A stretch of 63,114 nucleotides of DNA from an uncultured Pelagibacteraceae bacterium (GCA_902630065.1 CACOTF010000003.1:27501-90614), one strand, 5' to 3'. Shown: positions 1 to 9,456, counted from the stretch's first letter. The notes: generated by a model from the letters alone, not told the origin. Program-made: numbers and translations.

Positions 1-34
1 ATATTTGGTTGATATAAAAAAATTATTTCATTAA

Positions 35-745
35 GTGAAGTTAAAAACTTTTCAGAATACTATATTTTTACTATACACTTTTATTGTTGTATTTATTTTC
101 TATCTAATTTTTTTTGAAATTGGAGCCGATAAATTTACCAACTTAGAGTATATAAAAGAAAAATCCTTGTTCCTTGAAAAGGAATATTTAAAAAATAATT
201 TATTTTCAAAAACAATATTAATTATTGTCAGCACTTTATATGTATTTTGCTTGGGAATTTATTTTCCATTAGTTGTAATTTTTGGTTTTATATTTGGACC
301 GATAATAGGAACTATATTGGTAAATCTATCTACTTCTGTTGGATCATTGCTGTTATATATTTTTGCAAAAAATTATTTTTCAGATTTTTCATATTTTAAA
401 AAATTTGAGAGCATTTGGTTAAATAAATTTCGAAAAAATGAATTTATATTTATATTTTTGTTTAGGCTATTTGGTGGCGGCGGTCTTCCTTCGAATATAC
501 AAAATTTATTGCCATTAGTATTTAAAGTAAAGGAAATAAACTATTTTTTTGGAACCTTTCTTGGTCAATTACCTGGAATGTTTGTAGTTTGTAATCTTAT
601 CTATCAAATAAAAAATACATTTATATCAAATGAAAAATTATCATTTTCTATTTTTAACGATATAAAAGTTTTAAGTGCTTTTTTTATGTATGGCTGTTTA
701 ATTTTTTTATTATTCGTTTTTCGCAAAAAACTTAACAAATCATAA
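35..745 (+). CDS. VTT-domain (TVP38/TMEM64, DedA-like) inner membrane protein
   Basis: A 236-residue polytopic membrane protein starting at GTG. Hydrophobic segments lie near residues 8-28, 60-82, 84-110, 137-160, 165-190 and 212-230. A glycine-rich stretch at 84-104 (GFIFG...) and a re-entrant-type motif at 144-160 (RLFGGGGLPSN) are the hallmarks of the VTT/SNARE-associated domain. Members of the family act in membrane lipid handling, and some are needed for envelope integrity; the substrate here cannot be read. It is the first gene in view and its 3' end overlaps the convergent dehydrogenase gene by 6 bases. The upstream 34 bases show nothing recognisable. Family assignment is fairly sure; function is open. 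Confidence 0.75.
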   Translation: MKLKTFQNTIFLLYTFIVVFIFYLIFFEIGADKFTNLEYIKEKSLFLEKEYLKNNLFSKTILIIVSTLYVFCLGIYFPLVVIFGFIFGPIIGTILVNLSTSVGSLLLYIFAKNYFSDFSYFKKFESIWLNKFRKNEFIFIFLFRLFGGGGLPSNIQNLLPLVFKVKEINYFFGTFLGQLPGMFVVCNLIYQIKNTFISNEKLSFSIFNDIKVLSAFFMYGCLIFLLFVFRKKLNKS

Positions 746-1771
746 TTTAATAATTGGCCTAACTACATTGCCATTAATCATATCTTTAATTGCATTATTT
801 ATATTTTTAAAATTATATATTCTCAAAATATGCCTTTTAAAAAATTTTTTTTCTTTAATTAGAAATTTTAAATAGAAAGGGAGATCTCTTGTCATATTAG
901 TATTCCCACCCCAATTTCCAATTATTTTTTTTCCTTTAATAAATTCGAAAGGATCTAATAAAATTTTTTTATTATTTTCTATGTTGCTTGAAATCACTAA
1001 AATTCCATTTTTCTTTAATAATTTAAATGCATTCTCAATTGATTTTTTTGATCCAGATGTATCTACAGCTAAATCCAAAGGACCGTTTAGCTCATCCAAT
1101 ATAGTTTTAATGTTTTTATTTTTAACGTTTATTATATTAGCTCCAGTTTTTTTTATGATTTCTAGTTTTTTTTTATTTATGTCAAAACCATAAACCATTT
1201 TGCTTTTTGACTTTAAATAGCATAATGATATAAGCCCTAAACCTCCACATCCAAATATCCCAATTTTTTTTTTTTTTAAATTTTGTTTTATAATATTTTT
1301 GAAAACTCCAATACTTGAAGGTATCGCACAACCTAATAGAGGTAAAAAATGATTTTCTATGTTACTTTTAATTTTAAAAACTCTATTTTCAGATACTATT
1401 GAATAATTCATAAATGTACTTATCGGGCCTGAATTAATTATTGTTTTTTTACTAAGGTATTTTGGAAATTTAGGATCTTTTTTTTTACTCTTTATCCATG
1501 ACAATATAACCTTATCTCCTTTTTTAAAATTTGAGCTTTTATTAAATGTCTTAACCACAAATCCCACAGCCTCGTGTCCCAATGTATGTGGCAGATATTT
1601 ATCTTCCCCTTTTCTTCCTACTATCTCATTTATTTGTGATCCACATATTCCTGAAAATAAAATTTTAACTAACACTTGCCCTTTATTTAATTTTGGTATT
1701 GACAATGATGTAAGGTTGACTTTGCCTGAATTATCTTTTAGCACTGCAGCAATTGAATTAGATTTCATCAT
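740..1771 (-). CDS. Zinc-type medium-chain alcohol/polyol dehydrogenase
   Basis: A 343-residue MDR-superfamily oxidoreductase. Catalytic zinc ligands are visible as C43 (in SGICGS), H66-E67 (in LGHEAVG) and C148 (in LLGCAIP). The NAD(P)-binding loop GCGGLG lies at 174-179. The loop around 94-111 that carries four structural-zinc cysteines in many relatives has no cysteine, so only the catalytic zinc is expected. It is typical of sugar-alcohol or L-threonine dehydrogenase-like enzymes that oxidise a secondary alcohol in the cytoplasm. The gene opens with two adjacent ATG codons. It diverges from the epimerase gene at 1816 with about 44 bases between them. Its sugar-cluster context suggests a role in making or recycling a sugar precursor, but the substrate is unknown. 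Confidence 0.8.
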   Translation of the reverse strand: MMKSNSIAAVLKDNSGKVNLTSLSIPKLNKGQVLVKILFSGICGSQINEIVGRKGEDKYLPHTLGHEAVGFVVKTFNKSSNFKKGDKVILSWIKSKKKDPKFPKYLSKKTIINSGPISTFMNYSIVSENRVFKIKSNIENHFLPLLGCAIPSSIGVFKNIIKQNLKKKKIGIFGCGGLGLISLCYLKSKSKMVYGFDINKKKLEIIKKTGANIINVKNKNIKTILDELNGPLDLAVDTSGSKKSIENAFKLLKKNGILVISSNIENNKKILLDPFEFIKGKKIIGNWGGNTNMTRDLPFYLKFLIKEKKFFKRHILRIYNFKNINNAIKDMINGNVVRPIIKL

Positions 1772-1815
1772 TAAAAATTACTATATAGTTTATAATACAA
1801 ATAAAGAATAAGAAT

Positions 1816-2763
1816 ATGAAAATATTAGTTACAGGCGGATGCGGTTACCAAGGCTCGATTTTAGTACCAAAACTACTGTCGGGAGGACATGAAGTTATTG
1901 TAGTCGATAAAATGTGGTTTAACAACTATTTAAAAAAAAACAAAAAATTAAAAATTATCAAAGATGATATTAGAAATTTTAATCTAGGTAAGATTAAGAG
2001 AGTTGAAACAATTATACATCTTGCGGCAGTTGCAAACGACCCAATGGCTGATTTATCTGAAAAACATTCATGGGAAATATCAACAATAGGAACGATGAAC
2101 TTAATTGAGCAAGCTGTAAAATATAAAGTAAAAAATTTTATATTTGCTTCTTCAAGCTCTGTTTATGGTTTGAAAAATGAAAAAAAAGTTCACGAGGATT
2201 TAAAACTTGAACCAATAAGTACTTACAATAAAGCTAAAATGATAACAGAGAGACTTTTACTCTCTTATAAAAATAAAATAAATTTAACAATAATTAGACC
2301 AGCAACGGTTTGTGGATATTCTCCTCGAATGAGATTGGATGTTTCGGTTAATATGCTAACATATCAAGCCTTAACTAATAGAGAAATAACTGTATTTGGT
2401 GGAACGCAAGTCAGACCAAATATTCATATAGATGATTTAACAGACCTATATTTATTTATATTAGAAAAAAAAATTAAAGGTATATACAATGCGGGCTTTG
2501 AAAATATTAGTATTTTAAATATAGCTAAAAAGATAAGCAAAAAAATAGATTGTAAAATTAAAATTTTAAAAAAAAATATAGATATTAGGAGCTATAGAGT
2601 AGACTCTTCAAAATTATTAAAGACTGGCTTTAAACCTAAAAAGAAAGTTGAAGATGCCATTGAGGAATTAAATTATTTATATAAAAATAAAAGGTTAATT
2701 AATAATAAAAGTTTTTTTTCAATTAATTGGCTTAAAAATAACAAAAAGAAATTTTTATCTTAA
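1816..2763 (+). CDS. NAD-dependent sugar-nucleotide epimerase/dehydratase (extended SDR)
   Basis: A 315-residue extended short-chain dehydrogenase. The N-terminal nucleotide-binding loop TGGCGYQGS is at 6-14, a serine cluster ASSSSVYG at 111-118, and the catalytic pair Y137/K141 sits in STYNKAK. HLAA at 68-71 is the usual strand-4 motif. Such enzymes epimerise, dehydrate or reduce NDP-sugars in the cytoplasm. It overlaps the following SDR gene by one base (TAATG), so the two are almost certainly co-translated and may catalyse consecutive steps. Substrate cannot be assigned from sequence alone. Confidence 0.85.
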   Translation: MKILVTGGCGYQGSILVPKLLSGGHEVIVVDKMWFNNYLKKNKKLKIIKDDIRNFNLGKIKRVETIIHLAAVANDPMADLSEKHSWEISTIGTMNLIEQAVKYKVKNFIFASSSSVYGLKNEKKVHEDLKLEPISTYNKAKMITERLLLSYKNKINLTIIRPATVCGYSPRMRLDVSVNMLTYQALTNREITVFGGTQVRPNIHIDDLTDLYLFILEKKIKGIYNAGFENISILNIAKKISKKIDCKIKILKKNIDIRSYRVDSSKLLKTGFKPKKKVEDAIEELNYLYKNKRLINNKSFFSINWLKNNKKKFLS

Positions 2764-3743
2764 TGAAAAAAGTTTTGGTAATTGGTTGTAATTCTTTTTC
2801 AGCATCGTCTTTTATCAATTACCTACTTAACAAAAAATACATTGTTATTGGGGTTAGTAGGTCTCATCAAAAAAAAAGCTGCTACTGTATTCACAACAAG
2901 AAAGATGAAAATTTCAGATTTAGAAAATTAGATTTAAATAAAGATATAAAAAAAATAATTCAAATTATAAAAAATAATAATATTAAATTTGTTATTAATT
3001 ATGCCTCTCAAAGTATGGTTGCTGAAAGTTGGTTATATCCCCAAGACTGGTTTAAGACTAATTCTTTTTCAATTCCTTATTTTTATAATGAACTTTCAAA
3101 AATAAAAAATATTAGACTTGTACATATTTCTACCCCTGAAGTTTACGGAAATACTAAAAATAAAGTAAAAGAGGACCAAAATTTTAATCCAAGTACACCA
3201 TATGCAGTTTCAAGATGCACAGCAGATACTTTTCTAAAAATCTTATCAAAACAAAAAAAAATTAATTTTGTCTCAGTCAGGGCAGCAAATGTATATGGAG
3301 AGGGACAAGATGGATATAGAATAATTCCCAAAACAATAATTAATTTAAATAAAAATATACCTATCGAACTACACGGAGGTGGAAATTCAACCAGATCATT
3401 TATTCACATTAGCGATGTATCGGAAGCAACATTTAAAGTTATGTTGAAAGGTAAAAATGGTGAAACTTACCATGTATCAAACGAAAGCTACATTACAATA
3501 AAAAATCTAGTAAAACTAATATGTAAAAAACTCAAAGTTCCTTTCGAAAAAAATATTAAATTTGCAAAAGAAAGAGTTGGAAAAGATTATTTCTATAAAT
3601 TAGATACGTCTAAATTAAAAAATGAGTTAAATTGGACCCCTAAGATAAAGTTAAATGATGGTATTATTAAAATGATCAATTGGTACAATAAAAATTATAA
3701 ACAAATTGATCTAAAAGATACGAAATATAAGCATAAAAAATAA
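2763..3743 (+). CDS. NDP-sugar 4,6-dehydratase-like extended SDR with altered motifs
   Basis: A 326-residue protein resembling GDP-mannose or dTDP-glucose 4,6-dehydratases, with an STPEVYG motif at 123-129 (compare STDEVYG). Two departures stand out. The glycine-rich loop reads GCNSFSAS (8-15), lacking the canonical GxxGxxG. The catalytic lysine of YxxxK is arginine (Y147, R151, in PYAVSR). The rest of the fold is intact, including the RSFIHISDV stretch that begins the substrate-binding half, so it is likely a functional subfamily rather than a wreck. It is translationally coupled to the epimerase upstream and ends one base before the convergent SDR at 3744. Confidence 0.8.
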   Translation: MKKVLVIGCNSFSASSFINYLLNKKYIVIGVSRSHQKKSCYCIHNKKDENFRFRKLDLNKDIKKIIQIIKNNNIKFVINYASQSMVAESWLYPQDWFKTNSFSIPYFYNELSKIKNIRLVHISTPEVYGNTKNKVKEDQNFNPSTPYAVSRCTADTFLKILSKQKKINFVSVRAANVYGEGQDGYRIIPKTIINLNKNIPIELHGGGNSTRSFIHISDVSEATFKVMLKGKNGETYHVSNESYITIKNLVKLICKKLKVPFEKNIKFAKERVGKDYFYKLDTSKLKNELNWTPKIKLNDGIIKMINWYNKNYKQIDLKDTKYKHKK

Positions 3744-4532
3744 TTAAATATTATTTTTATATCTCCTTAATTTGTATACATTTTTATCATTTGATAATTT
3801 TTTATATAAATTATTTGACTTCCATTTGTCAAACACAACACTTATATTTCTACCACCTACTTTGTTTTTACTCTTTTTTATAAGGATATTCACACAGTTA
3901 ATAACATTTTGAATATCATTACATTTATTAGATTTAAGCATCATTTTTGTTTTATGAAAATTTTTTCCTGATTTTTTTCTTGATCTTAATGTTTCATTGT
4001 GAATTTTAGTTTTTACCCATCCCGGACCTAGAATTATAAATTTTACATCTTTTATTTCTGAGTCTAATAATTCAGTCAATTTAACTAAAGCAATTTTTGA
4101 AGTTGTGTATGCCGAATATCTGTCTACTGCGTTATTAACACCGCCACCTGCCCAGTTAATCACTGTAGAATTTTTATTTCTATAATCTAACATGCAGTGC
4201 ATGATTTGAGCTTGTGCAATCAAGTTTAAATTGATTGAATTTTTCCATTCCTTAAAATTGTTATCTTTAAATAAACCAACAGGATTTTGCGTTGCCGCAC
4301 ATGGCATAAGAATATCCCACTTAACTAATTTACCAATCTTTTTTGAAACATTTTCAACACTCGTGTAATTATCGATTTTACATTTATACAATTTCACACC
4401 AAGATTTTTTAAATTTTGAACATTTTTTGTTTTATTTCTGTAAGTTCCAATAACTTTATAGCCCTTTTTTAACCAATCAATTGCTATTGAATATCCAATA
4501 TCACTGCTTATAGAGAATATTATTGCGTTCAT
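3744..4532 (-). CDS. Short-chain dehydrogenase/reductase (classical SDR)
   Basis: A 262-residue classical SDR. The N-terminal loop is SISSDIG (7-13) instead of TGxxxGIG, and the catalytic pair is Y142/K146 in SAYTTSK. The strand holding the catalytic serine reads INWAGGG, so the usual serine position is changed. NLNLIAQ near 101-107 is the conserved helix-4 region. It probably reduces a keto-sugar or related carbonyl using NAD(P)H. It diverges from the methyltransferase gene at 4574. DprE2-type 2-keto reductases belong to this superfamily and a DprE1-like oxidase lies at 9443, but a link is only a guess. Confidence 0.75.
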   Translation of the reverse strand: MNAIIFSISSDIGYSIAIDWLKKGYKVIGTYRNKTKNVQNLKNLGVKLYKCKIDNYTSVENVSKKIGKLVKWDILMPCAATQNPVGLFKDNNFKEWKNSINLNLIAQAQIMHCMLDYRNKNSTVINWAGGGVNNAVDRYSAYTTSKIALVKLTELLDSEIKDVKFIILGPGWVKTKIHNETLRSRKKSGKNFHKTKMMLKSNKCNDIQNVINCVNILIKKSKNKVGGRNISVVFDKWKSNNLYKKLSNDKNVYKLRRYKNNI

Positions 4533-4573
4533 GAAAGTTTATAATATATCTAATTTTTATAAAAATATATAAA

Positions 4574-5233
4574 ATGAGTGAAATTAATTTACTTGATAAA
4601 TATCCAAAATCCAAAAGAAAACTAGATGAAAGAAATAAACTTGCTACTCTAGAAGACAAATTAAAAGCACAAAAATTTGACATAGAATATTTTGACGGTG
4701 ATAGATTTTCTGGATATGGAGGCTATCACTATAATCCAAAATTTTGGGTTGAAACAGTAAAAAAATTTAAGGAATATTATAATTTAGATAACAATTCTAA
4801 AATACTTGATGTGGGATGTGCTAAAGGATTTATGATCTATGATTTTAAAAATTTACTTCCAGATGCAGATTTATTAGGACTGGATATATCAAAATACGCA
4901 TTAGATAATTGCAAGGATGAAGTTAAACATTTATTAAAATTAGGAAATGCTAAAGAATTACCATTCGAAGATAATACTTTCGATTTAGTAATTTCAATAA
5001 ATACAATTCATAATCTAGATTTAGAAAATTGTAAAAAAGCAATTAAGGAAATATCAAGAGTATCAAAAAAATTCAGTTTTTTAACCGTAGACGCTTGGAG
5101 AACAGAAAAAGAAAGAGAAAATCTTATGAAATGGAATTTAACTGCTAAAACTTATATGCATACTGATGAATGGAAAGCTCTATTTTCAAATCTTAATTAT
5201 AAAGGTGATTATTGGTGGTTTATAGCAGAATAA
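4574..5233 (+). CDS. Class I SAM-dependent methyltransferase
   Basis: A 219-residue methyltransferase. SAM-binding motif I is ILDVGCAKGF at 77-86, the acidic residue closing strand 2 follows in GLDIS, and LPFEDNTFDLVIS is the motif II/III region typical of UbiE/Methyltransf_11 proteins. The first 70 residues are a charged helical extension. The likely role is methylation of a sugar, lipid carrier or other small molecule for the surface glycan. Its 3' end overlaps the following membrane-protein gene by about 20 bases, so the two are probably coupled. Confidence 0.8.
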   Translation: MSEINLLDKYPKSKRKLDERNKLATLEDKLKAQKFDIEYFDGDRFSGYGGYHYNPKFWVETVKKFKEYYNLDNNSKILDVGCAKGFMIYDFKNLLPDADLLGLDISKYALDNCKDEVKHLLKLGNAKELPFEDNTFDLVISINTIHNLDLENCKKAIKEISRVSKKFSFLTVDAWRTEKERENLMKWNLTAKTYMHTDEWKALFSNLNYKGDYWWFIAE

Positions 5234-6621
5234 ATTTCATTGCAGTTTTTCTCTTTTTTTCTTCAAGTTTTTTTTTAATTTTCTTCTTTAATCCATGGTC
5301 TTTTGAAAGTTTTATTACTGAGCTTGATTTTGAAAATCATTTTACTTTTAATAGACTTTTAAATTTTGAAAAAAACTTATTTTTTTCATCATATTATTAC
5401 TATTTTGAAACTTCTATAGGTCAGCTAAATATTCCAAATTTTTCTTTTAGTGATGCAAATGGCAGAATGTTCCTTAGTCAAAAAACAGATATCTACGAAT
5501 ATAGAGATACCCTAAACAATAGAAATTTAATGGGGCCAATAGGAGCTGTAAAGTTTTTATATTATTATTTAATTAAGTTTTTTACTTTTATAAAAATTAA
5601 AAATATTAATCAAATATTTTTATATTATATTTATTTTAATCTAATAATTGGGACTATTTTTTTTTCAATATTATGCTCGGTAATTTACAAAAAGTATTCC
5701 CTTTTTGCAGCTTTGTTAGCTTTTCTACTTATCACTTTTTGTGTACCAATCTATGTTTATATAAGATCACCTTCTATTTTCCCTACAATTTTTTTAAGTC
5801 TTATTTTTTTTTATTTTTTACACAACAAAAATTTGGATAAAAAAAATGATTTTTTATTTTATTTCATTTTTGGCTATATACTTTTATCTTTTTGTATTTT
5901 TTTTCATAAATCTGGTTATTTTATTGCTCTATTTGGTTCGTTATTCCCAATTTTTTTTAATCTCGATGAAAACAAAATTTTTAGTATAAAAAATATAAAA
6001 ATTATATCATCTGCTTTAGTTATTTTATTACTTGCAATTTTTACAAATTATATGATTGAAAATATCATATTTGGAGATTTTAAATATGATCAAAGAGGCA
6101 TCATGGGAGTTTTAAAATATTATAGTTCAAATTACACAAATTTTTTAAGTTACTTAGAGTTTGTATTAGGATCTGCTAGATTACTTTTAGATACTTTTGT
6201 TGTTTATTTGCCTTTTTTTCATACTGGCCAAAATCCCTATGATCTGACGCAAGGTAAGGAAATAAGGTTATTATCAACTTTAAATATTTTGATTATTATA
6301 TTTATGCTTAGAATTTTTACAAAACAAAGTCAAATTTTAAAAAAATACTTTCTTTTAATAATAATTAACTTTTTAGCAATTATGACTCATTTATCAATAT
6401 TCCCCATGCAAACTTTTGATTTTCACTACACAATGTATTGGCTAATATTTCCCTTGTTCTTTTTGACAGTTGTCTATTTTTCAATTTTTTTTGATAGTCA
6501 AATTAAAAAAGATAGTATTAAAAAAAAATTAAATATTTTGATGATTGTTATAATAATAACGGGTATTTTCAAAATATTTTTAAATAATGGTGAAATTAAA
6601 TACTTAAATATCTTTTACTAA
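5212..6621 (+). CDS. Polytopic membrane protein of unknown function (possible GT-C or polymerase-like)
   Basis: A 469-residue protein with roughly ten hydrophobic helices separated by short polar loops and one larger loop after the first helix (about residues 25-120). Starts are TTG at 5212 or GTG at 5215, both inside the 3' end of the methyltransferase gene. No catalytic motif is recognisable. In polysaccharide islands such proteins are often lipid-linked-sugar glycosyltransferases (GT-C) or polymerases, which is inference from topology and context only. It converges on the E1 beta gene with a 4-base overlap. Confidence 0.6.
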   Translation: MVVYSRINFIAVFLFFSSSFFLIFFFNPWSFESFITELDFENHFTFNRLLNFEKNLFFSSYYYYFETSIGQLNIPNFSFSDANGRMFLSQKTDIYEYRDTLNNRNLMGPIGAVKFLYYYLIKFFTFIKIKNINQIFLYYIYFNLIIGTIFFSILCSVIYKKYSLFAALLAFLLITFCVPIYVYIRSPSIFPTIFLSLIFFYFLHNKNLDKKNDFLFYFIFGYILLSFCIFFHKSGYFIALFGSLFPIFFNLDENKIFSIKNIKIISSALVILLLAIFTNYMIENIIFGDFKYDQRGIMGVLKYYSSNYTNFLSYLEFVLGSARLLLDTFVVYLPFFHTGQNPYDLTQGKEIRLLSTLNILIIIFMLRIFTKQSQILKKYFLLIIINFLAIMTHLSIFPMQTFDFHYTMYWLIFPLFFLTVVYFSIFFDSQIKKDSIKKKLNILMIVIIITGIFKIFLNNGEIKYLNIFY

Positions 6622-7673
6622 AAAGGACCAAATTTTTCTATTGGCACATCATGATAGTATTTATTTTTTTTTAATTCTGTTGGAATTTCATAATTACTTA
6701 TCCCAAAAGTTTTTAAAATTCTTTTAAATATACTCAATGAGTCCTGATAAAAAAATTTGGATATGTAATGTGATGTTGGTGAAGGAATATTTTTATTACC
6801 AATGATAACGGGATTACTTTTAAAATTTATTTTTTTCATTTGAACTAATTCAGCTAATACGCCACTTGAGAATGAGCAGAAAGTATTAGAGTTATCTACA
6901 ATAAGTAATCTTTTTGTTTTTTTTACAGATTTAACAATTTTAGATAAATTTATGGGACTAATTGAGTAACAGTCTATTATTTCAGGATAAATTTTATATT
7001 TTTCTAAAAATCGATTTACTTTTATTACATTTAAAAGTCCAATAGAATTACCTAAAATAGTTATGTTTTTACCTCTCTGTTTTAAATGAACATCTCCTAA
7101 AGAGATTTTATTTCTTTTTATTCCTCCGCTGACACCATGTAACCATCTGTGCTCAATAAATATAACTGGATTTGGGTCAAAGATACTATCAATTAGCAAA
7201 TTATATGCATCTTCTGGAAACGCAGGCGAAACAACCTTTAAGCCTGGTATGTGTGCTAATAATGATTGAAAATTTTGACTGTGCGTTGGTCCTTGACCCC
7301 ATCCTTTACCAACAACAACTCTTATTGTAATAGATGGCGATTTTGTTTTTCCACCAAACATATAGTTCCACTTTGCAGCATTATTAATTAATTGATCAAA
7401 TGAGAGTAGAGAAAAATCAAATCTTTGATGTGAAAATAAAACCCTAGAACCGGCAATTGAGGAACCGATTGCAATACCAGTCAAAGCATTTTCTGATGTT
7501 GGTACGTCAAAAACTCTTCTCTCACCAAAAATTTTGTGCAAATTAGTTGTTGTGCCAAAAATTCCCTTTGGATCATCAATTCCAAGACCATAGCTAATCA
7601 TTTTTGGATCTTTTTTCATTGAATATATTATTGCCTTTTTAATAGCTTCGGCAAAAGTAAATTTATTTTTCAT
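6618..7673 (-). CDS. Thiamine-diphosphate dehydrogenase E1 component, beta subunit
   Basis: A 351-residue protein of the pyruvate/acetoin/branched-chain E1 beta family. The N-terminal half is a transketolase pyrimidine-binding domain with the conserved glutamate E61 in TSENALTG and the DQLINNAAKW stretch. The C-terminal half (from about 200) is a transketolase C domain (GKNITILGNS...). It overlaps the E1 alpha gene by 4 bases (ATGA), as expected for subunits of one heterotetramer. No E2 lipoyl transferase or E3 gene is in the window, so a standard 2-oxoacid dehydrogenase complex cannot be built from local genes. In this cluster it may carry out a ThDP-dependent two-carbon or acyl transfer onto a sugar precursor (inference). 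Confidence 0.85.
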   Translation of the reverse strand: MKNKFTFAEAIKKAIIYSMKKDPKMISYGLGIDDPKGIFGTTTNLHKIFGERRVFDVPTSENALTGIAIGSSIAGSRVLFSHQRFDFSLLSFDQLINNAAKWNYMFGGKTKSPSITIRVVVGKGWGQGPTHSQNFQSLLAHIPGLKVVSPAFPEDAYNLLIDSIFDPNPVIFIEHRWLHGVSGGIKRNKISLGDVHLKQRGKNITILGNSIGLLNVIKVNRFLEKYKIYPEIIDCYSISPINLSKIVKSVKKTKRLLIVDNSNTFCSFSSGVLAELVQMKKINFKSNPVIIGNKNIPSPTSHYISKFFYQDSLSIFKRILKTFGISNYEIPTELKKNKYYHDVPIEKFGPF

Positions 7674-8647
7674 TTAGAAAATAAATTTTGATTTAAATCT
7701 TCAAATTTTGGAGGTTTTGAATTTTCCGCATAATTAAAACTTCTAATAATTTCACCTTGAATTTTACTTTTAAAAGATAAAATTTCTGTTTTTGATAAAT
7801 ATTTTTTTTTAAGTAAAGTTTTTTCTAATTTTTCTACTGGATCATTCTTTTTCCAATAATTTAGAAAATTTTTGTCCCTATAGTTTAGATCATCATCATA
7901 GTTCGGACCACAATGCTCAAGCTTTCTACTTGTATGAAACTCAACAAAATATGGCATTTGTTTTTTTTTTACATAATTATATGCCTTGCTAAATTTTTTA
8001 AACGTATCATTTAAATGAGTAGTATTTGCCGAGTCAGTTTTAATACCAAATGAAGAAACTAACTTTGAAATTTTTCTATTTTTAGGCTGTCTTTTTCTTA
8101 GTTCCGAATACACTGAAAAAGAATTATTTTCACATATAAATAAACAAGGTAGTTTTTTTAATACTACAAAATTCAAAGTTTCAAAAAAAATTCCAGTTTC
8201 TACAGCTCCATCCCCTAAAAAAATATATGTTAAATTTTTATTCGTTTTATTTAAACTCATTGATAAAGATATGCCCGCACCAATTGGTATTGTATTACCC
8301 ACTATAGCTGTAGATCCATAAAATCCTTTTGATTTATCAATTAAATGCATTGAACCGCCTATACCACCTGAGCACCCTGTTTTTTTTCCATAAATCTCTG
8401 CTATCAATTTTTTCAGAGAACACTTTTTGCTTAGGTAGTGAGCGTGGGCACGGTGGCCACTAACTGATTTATCGTTTTTATCAAAAAATGTTTCTATTAT
8501 GCCTGGAAGAAATTCTTGGCCTACAGATAGATGAACTGGACACCTCATTTTTTGTTCATGGTATCTTTTTGAGATTTCAAGCTCTATCATTCTTATTCTT
8601 AAAGAGTTAAAATAAATTCGTTTTGATAACTTTTTATTTCTTAACAT
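7670..8647 (-). CDS. Thiamine-diphosphate dehydrogenase E1 component, alpha subunit
   Basis: A 325-residue E1 alpha protein. The ThDP/Mg motif runs from GDG at 145-147 to NN at 174-175, with the GHRAHAHYL (64-72) and GCSGGIGGSMH (91-101) stretches typical of pyruvate/acetoin E1 alpha subunits. It is translated just before the beta subunit and diverges from the glycosyltransferase at 8704. The pairing is normal, but the absence of E2/E3 and the position inside a glycan island are not. Catalysis on a 2-oxoacid is likely; the acceptor is unknown. Confidence 0.85.
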   Translation of the reverse strand: MLRNKKLSKRIYFNSLRIRMIELEISKRYHEQKMRCPVHLSVGQEFLPGIIETFFDKNDKSVSGHRAHAHYLSKKCSLKKLIAEIYGKKTGCSGGIGGSMHLIDKSKGFYGSTAIVGNTIPIGAGISLSMSLNKTNKNLTYIFLGDGAVETGIFFETLNFVVLKKLPCLFICENNSFSVYSELRKRQPKNRKISKLVSSFGIKTDSANTTHLNDTFKKFSKAYNYVKKKQMPYFVEFHTSRKLEHCGPNYDDDLNYRDKNFLNYWKKNDPVEKLEKTLLKKKYLSKTEILSFKSKIQGEIIRSFNYAENSKPPKFEDLNQNLFSK

Positions 8648-8703
8648 AAACGATTTCTAATCTTATTAATTGAATTATTCAAACATTTTGATAACTATTT
8701 GTG

Positions 8704-9456
8704 ATGAGCGAAAATACACTTCACTTTATTATTAGTGGCTACAATCAAGAAAAATATATAAAGAAGACATTTGATAGACTGAAAAGAATTATATCAGAAA
8801 CAAATTTACAAGATTATAAAATTTATATTTCAAATGATGGAAGCAAGGATAATACAAAACAAGAAGTATTAAAAATTATAGAAACTCATAAAGAAGTAGA
8901 GTTTTTTGATTTTGATAAAAATATTGGTTTAAATAAAACAATTGAATTTTTCTTAGATAAAAATTTACCTGGAAAGTTTACTCATATTCCAGGCGACGAT
9001 GATCTTGATGATATTTTTCTTCGAAACTTGATTAATAATGCCTTTAAAGCAGATTTTGTATCTGGCTTTTTTATAAATAAAGAGAATAGGAGTGCTTTTA
9101 GAAATATACTTTCTTCAATTTATAATACAAGCATGTGTTTTCTTTTCGGTGTCTATGTGAACTATTTGCAAGGCCCTGGTGTTTGGCCAATTAAATCTGT
9201 TAACAATATAAAAATTCATACTAAACAAATTTGTTTTTGGACTGAATTAAACATAAAATTATTAAGAAGTAATATTACATATACTGAAACATTTGGTTAT
9301 ATGAACAGGCCAGTCGTTGCAAGTACATCATTAAATCTATCAAGTTTTATTGAAATTTTTAAGGTCTTAAGAATTCTGATAAAAGATATTTATTTTGGAA
9401 AAAAATATAAAAATAAAGCAAAAAGAATTATTATTACAAACAATGAAAGTTATTAA
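8704..9456 (+). CDS. Family 2 glycosyltransferase
   Basis: A GT-A fold glycosyltransferase of 250 residues if started at the ATG at 8704; a GTG lies one codon upstream. The nucleotide-sugar binding strand contains SNDGSKDNT and the metal-binding acidic motif is PGDDD. A hydrophobic patch follows near the middle (SSIYNTSMCFLFGVY), suggesting membrane association. It probably adds a sugar to a lipid-linked intermediate at the inner face of the cytoplasmic membrane. Its end overlaps the FAD oxidase gene by 14 bases, so the two are translationally coupled. Donor and acceptor are unknown. Confidence 0.8.
   Translation: MSENTLHFIISGYNQEKYIKKTFDRLKRIISETNLQDYKIYISNDGSKDNTKQEVLKIIETHKEVEFFDFDKNIGLNKTIEFFLDKNLPGKFTHIPGDDDLDDIFLRNLINNAFKADFVSGFFINKENRSAFRNILSSIYNTSMCFLFGVYVNYLQGPGVWPIKSVNNIKIHTKQICFWTELNIKLLRSNITYTETFGYMNRPVVASTSLNLSSFIEIFKVLRILIKDIYFGKKYKNKAKRIIITNNESY

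Noticed and set aside
1..34. 3' end of 23S rRNA at the left edge
   Set aside because: These bases are AT-rich and show no 23S 3' end sequence. The 23S must lie further left, if at all.
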